Source of the DNA: Linepithema humile
Taxonomy: Eukaryota > Arthropoda > Insecta > Hymenoptera > Formicidae
NCBI RefSeq assembly: GCF_040581485.1
Contig: NC_090130.1
Span: 26,637,418 to 26,701,417 of the forward strand
DNA length: 64,000 nucleotides
Direction of reading: 5' to 3'
The notes under the pieces were generated by a model. That model was not told where the DNA came from, searched no databases, and worked only from the letters and a program-made list of their open reading frames with translations. The first letter of the stretch is position 1; every line of letters starts with the position of its first letter. This document shows, piece after piece, positions 59,268-64,000 of the stretch. A program made the translations under genes and the position numbers.

Positions 59268-60310
59268 ATGAGTATCCAGAGAGACGGAAATTGCAAAACG
59301 CGCGTAAGTCTATTTAATTCGGTTTTTAATTTGTTTTGTACTAGATTATTCGTTATTCATCTGCATACAAAAATAATTTTGATTTCTTAATTATATAGGG
59401 TATTTTGAATGAACGTAAAGGTTTTGACAGAGCTTTAGAAGTTGATATAAGAATGAACAAAATTATTTTATTATATTAGACACATTAGCGCGTTTAGCGA
59501 ATGTCTTTTTTTTTTTATTACATAGAAATATATATTATAACTATCTTTAATAAAAATAATGGCATAATTTTATCATTACTTTGTGACGTGCCGATCGATC
59601 CGTTTCTCCTTTTCCTCATTTAGATTTTGTAGATTTTATTAAATATAACTTTTTAATATACTTTATCTAAATATATTTGCGTATGATTACAATGTGTTTT
59701 CAATTTGATCCACAATTATTATATAAAGTTTTATTTATGTTCGCATTTCTGTTGCTTTTTTATTATTGACAAAATGTACGTTTTTACGAATTTTTCTGAT
59801 TAATAACAATCATTAAATTAAATATAATAAATAGCAAATTTTGAATTGCATTTTAATCTATTGCATTTTGTCTTTAGATCTTATTTCATTTTTGATTTCG
59901 CGAAAATAAATAGTGCGCGCAATAATATGTTCTACTCACTTTAAAAAAGATTTAATTATCGTGAATTGCAACTTGACATTTGTGAATAAGTAAAATGTTT
60001 GCGAATAATATTACATATTCTACATAGAAAATTGCATTTTTACAATTCCACTATTATCGTAAGTATCACTTTTCATACATACGACATACAATGAAAATAA
60101 TATACAAGTGTAAGCATAGAGGATATATACAATACATTGTCACATGATATTACTAAACCCAAATAACAGTACGTGTTTTATAAGCAATGATCTAAAGTGT
60201 AACAAATATAAGGGACATATAACGTATAGTAGAGTTAAAAAATTTGAATACATAAAAGTAGTTTCAGAAAATCTTTTAAAATATTTAAAATTGATACAAG
60301 CAAATAAAAC
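59268..60310. other. Spacer between MP4 and MP5
   Basis: More diverged than the other spacers. It is closer to the flanks at 44.9-45.7 kb and 63.3-64.0 kb, suggesting that MP1 and MP5 flanks are the old ends of the array and MP2-MP4 arose later inside it. No gene. Confidence 0.5.
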
Positions 60311-63250
60311 ATGCTTCTGATATTGGAATTCATATTAATAACTTTATTAAATGAAACAAACGCATATATCACGCAATATAGTAAAATAATATTGCTGCCG
60401 GCATGGAACCCGACAGGCACGGAGGAGGTACGCTTTTTTTATTATAATGTTTCACTTGTTGCTTTCGTCCTAAGCAATATATGAGAATTCTCAAGTATTT
60501 TTTAATTGTGTTCCAATTTGCAGATACAATTAATCGTAAAAGTTTTTGGAAAATTAATTCAGCTAAATCTGCATAAAAACCACCAAATTATATCGCCCAG
60601 ATTTGAAGAATGGAAATATAATGCAAAGGATGTCACAAAAATGTCGCAGTCAAAAGCATTGGATCCTTGTTTCTTTTTTCATGAGAATCATACCTGTTTT
60701 GCTGCCATCAACTTTTGTCACGAAAATGGATTGGTCAGTAATACCATATAAAAAGCAACTGTTTGGAAAATGTTATGTTTAAAATTTTAATCCTTAACTC
60801 TCTTTGCTTTATATATAAGCGTTATACGTAAAAGAAAACAAATATATGTTTTTTAAAATAGGAAGGATTCATTTTTGTGGAAAACGATTCATTGGAGATT
60901 CGGCCTTTGCAGAACGAGTATGCGCCTTTGTTCTTAATCGATGACTTTTGCGATAAAGAAGATATTAATCTTTCATTTGGGAAACCTCATCTCATTAAAA
61001 CATTGGTACAATATTTTGATGATTCAAATCTGTATCTTTCGAACAATTTAAATCGCAAACAACGTAACGTACGAAATACGGAACAAAAGTTAACCATAGA
61101 ACTTGCCGTTTTTTTCGACGAAGCAGCATATCGCACATTTATGCCTCTTCTAGACAACGATGTGGAAAAAATACGCTATATGATATTAGCGCATGTGAAT
61201 CGTATTCAAGCTGCGTTTCATCATCCCAGTTTGGGTGTCACTATTGATATTTCACTGGTATATTTGGAAATTATGCAAAAACAGCCGTCACAATTGCCAG
61301 TTGTCGACGGAGACGCAAAGAACATGCTGGCTTCCTTTTGCAATTACTCGAATACTCACAATCCTTCGGACCAACGGGATCCACATCACTGGGACATTGG
61401 TCTTTACTTAACAGGAATAAATATTTATTTACCACAGAACATGACAGATGTTAGCAAATATGCAAAAAGTAATGAAAGAATTATCAAGGATTATCTCCCT
61501 TTGGGGGTGGCTTATCCGTATGCCGTATGCGAAGACGATTTTTCATGCGCGATTGCAGAATTTCGTGATGCATCTGAAATCATTTCTTCGGGTTTAAGAT
61601 CATCTCTTGCAGATGTTCATGAAATTGGCCATATGTAAGTTTATATAAACGAGTTTCATACATATAAATTAAGTAAAAATTATATTTTATATTAGAATTT
61701 GTTTAACCGCAGAGAAAAAATGGTATAATTGATCAAATGTAAATATACATATATGATTAGTCACGAAAAAATCTGATAGCATGTAATATTTTTTATGATC
61801 ATATAAAATTACATATAGTATTAGATCTTTTTATAACTATATATATATATATTTATATTTGACCAATTATACCATTTGTTCTCGGACGTTCAGTTTAGAA
61901 TCAATAATTAAACAAAGTTTTCTAAAAAATTTAATTCTCTAGTTGTTTAGTACATTAATTATAAATACATAATAAAATACCCGAGAATAAATGGTGTAAT
62001 ATAGTCAGATGTAAATATATATAATTAGTTATGAAAAGATCTAATAACATATGTAATTTTATATGATCATATAAAATTCAGATTTTTTCATAACTAATCG
62101 TGTATATTTACATCTGGTCAATTATACCATTTTTTCTCGGGCATTTAAAAATTTTTAATTAAATAATACAAAATAAACACTTCTTTAAAATTAATAGTTT
62201 ATCTATTCAATAGTTTAGGATTGAGACACGATGATTCCATCGTTTTAAAATCGAGAGATAGAAACAAATATATAATGTCACCTACCATATCTAAGTCTCG
62301 AAGTCAGGTGGCATGGTCCGAGTACAGTCATGAAACAGTCATGAGACAATTTCTACAAAAATTGCAGAAATCATATTCGTGTCTTCAAGATCATGTCAGC
62401 TTCGAAAATGACGCATACATATTCAATAATTTGCGTTATCACAATTTACCCGGAAGAGAATGGACGGCTAAAGCACAATGCGAACTATTTTTGCGCGACA
62501 AAAATGCAAACGTTGTCACGTTATATGATATATGTCAAACCTTACAATGTGAAACCCGTCACAAGAATACGTATTATTTCACGGGACCCGCGCTGGCTGG
62601 TAGGTTTTTTATTCTGACTAGATACTGTAGCTTTAAATTTATCTGCTTCATTTTCAGGAACTCATTGTGCACTCGGCATGGAATGTCACGGCGGAGAATG
62701 CGTTTCCGTTATCGAGCCGCCATACATTTTTAAGTATTGTGAAGACGATAACTGGAGTGAATGGAAAGAAGACTCTTGTAAAAATTCCTATTGCTTGGAA
62801 GGATCCAAAGGCGTACGAGACAAACGACGTTTTTGCAAACATCAGAATGACAAAACAGCGAATTGCATTGGACCATATTACGATGTAGTTTTGTGCGATG
62901 ATTCTTCACTCTGCAGCCAAAAACGCAAGACAATCGCCGAGTTCACTACTATGAAATGCACCGAATTCAGCCATGTCATGTCTGAACTGGAATTGAAGCC
63001 AGGATGGCAGGCTCCTCATGAAGTGAATAAACCGTGGATAGCTTGCACTATACACTGTGTACGAAAGGACGTTCTTACTTTTTACGCGCCACGTTGGGAA
63101 ATGCTCAACTTTGGTAACAACCCGTATTTTCCGGATGGAACATTGTGTCACAAAACACGCGGCCAAAATTATTATTGCCGGCAGCATCACTGTCTGCCGC
63201 AAAACTACTCATTGGAAGAAAATTGGGGGAGACATTATCTACATGTGTGA
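60311..63250 (+). CDS. MP5: most diverged ADAMTS-like metalloprotease of the array
   Basis: Exons 60311-60427, 60524-60733, 60862-61634, 62214-62599, 62658-63250; 692 aa, ending in TGA. The domain plan matches MP2. The zinc signature is complete (HEIGHILGLRHD). The propeptide cleavage site is RKQR rather than RKRR, still a minimal furin site (RxxR). Exon 3 is 6 bases and exon 4 is 18 bases longer than in MP2-MP4, both inserts in loops near the active site. Intron 3 is about 580 bases, enlarged by two related MITEs. It is probably the oldest lineage in the window and should be catalytically active. Confidence 0.9.
61707..61885. mobile_element. MITE copy a in MP5 intron 3
   Basis: Ends CCGCAGAGAAAAAATGG on the left and an inverse end ..ACCATTTGTTCTCGG on the right. 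The interior is AT-rich and symmetric around TATGATCATATAAAA. Same family as copy b, more diverged. Confidence 0.6.
61980..62141. mobile_element. MITE copy b in MP5 intron 3
   Basis: This 162-bp element begins CCCGAGAATAAATGGTGTAA and ends with the inverse ATTATACCATTTTTTCTCGGG. The whole element is nearly self-complementary around TATATGATCATATAA. No other MP gene carries it. Confidence 0.75.
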
Positions 63251-64000
63251 ATCAGTTATTCAAAGAAACGAAAATTGCAAAACGTGCGTGAATCTTTTTA
63301 GGACGGTTTACAATTCGTTTAATACTTTATTCGTTACTTGTCTTCGTACAAAAATAATTTTGGCCTTTTTAAATGTTTCAGATATATTAAGTAAAGGTAA
63401 AGGTTTTGATAAGATCTTTATGATAGAAAAATGGACTGAATTATTTTATTATATGTACTAGATACATAACCACGTGTTACGCGCGCCAATTATTTGTTTA
63501 ATTACAAAAAAATATCTATTGTAAATATCTTTAATAAAAATAATGGCATAATATCACCATTACTTTGTGACGCGCCGATCTATGCGCTCCTCCTTTTTTA
63601 ATTTAGATTTCGTAAATTTTGTAGAATATAAATCTTTATCTTGACCTGTTTATGATTGCGATATGTTTTCAGCTTAACGCACTACTATTATGTAACGTTG
63701 TATAAATGTTTGCATTTTTTTACTTTATTATTAACGTTTATTTCGTGTATTTTCTTTTCTATGATTCATAACAATCATTAAACTAAGTATGATAAATCGT
63801 AAATTTTGAGTTGTATTTAAATCAATTGTATTTGTCTTTATAACTTGGTTCATATTTGGACACGTGCAAACACATAGTGCGCGCAAACAAATGTTTTGGT
63901 CTTTCTTAAAAAATTAAACTCTTATTAATTGAAACTTGACATTTGCAAATAAATAAAATGCATGCAAAGCAGCATGTATACTTTTGAAAACTTTAAACCC
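63251..64000. other. 3' flank of MP5 and start of a further array unit
   Basis: From about 63,560 (TTACTTTGTGACGCGCCG) the sequence matches the upstream flanks of the MP genes at 44,985 and 59,577. In those copies the start codon follows about 730-750 bases later, which would fall just beyond the window. A sixth MP unit is therefore likely on the right; no coding part of it is visible here. Confidence 0.55.

Overview
The window is animal nuclear DNA. It is AT-rich, its genes are split by GT-AG introns, and it carries many non-autonomous DNA transposons and microsatellites. The gene families (expanded secreted carboxylesterases, an insect-type arylalkylamine/dopamine N-acetyltransferase, one Rh-type ammonium channel, short ADAMTS-like metalloproteases) point to an insect. 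A hymenopteran such as an ant fits best, but that is an inference from gene content and cannot be proved from the sequence.

Layout. 1-3.6 kb: a CpG-richer block at 0.87-1.3 kb that looks like a minus-strand 5' exon/promoter, then transposons nested at least three deep (TIR element > hAT element with an 8-bp target duplication > an 807-bp inverted repeat carrying hammerhead-ribozyme-like cores). 3.6-35.3 kb, plus strand: four tandem duplication units, each holding one complete eight-exon carboxylesterase (COE1-COE4; about 576 codons; Ser-Glu-His triad intact in all). Units 1 and 2 (about 8.3 kb each, nearly identical) also carry a three-exon GNAT N-acetyltransferase. The unit-2 copy is intact; the unit-1 copy has two in-frame stops. 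Units 3 and 4 lack the acetyltransferase and instead share a decayed LINE fragment, a degenerate ~30-bp repeat and a GC-richer block of unknown nature.

36.6-43.6 kb, minus strand: one Rh50-type ammonium transporter with ten coding exons (486 aa) and a probable non-coding first exon. Its introns hold an 8-bp-TSD hAT MITE and, within a 1-kb MITE, a palindrome with 134-bp arms in which I see no mismatch and an 11-nt loop. 45.7-63.3 kb, plus strand: five tandem ~3.65-kb units, each with a five-exon gene for a short secreted ADAMTS-like zinc metalloprotease (signal peptide, M12B prodomain, furin site, catalytic domain, Cys-rich/TSP1/Cys-rich tail, no spacer). MP1 has a 4-bp insertion that shifts the frame. 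MP3 has Arg in place of the conserved Gly of the zinc signature. MP2, MP4 and MP5 look intact. The right edge starts the upstream flank of what is probably a sixth unit.

There is no operon-style relationship. The window is three unrelated loci side by side, two of them birth-and-death tandem arrays of secreted enzymes. All gene models were spliced by eye from sequence and paralog comparison; every exon phase closes.
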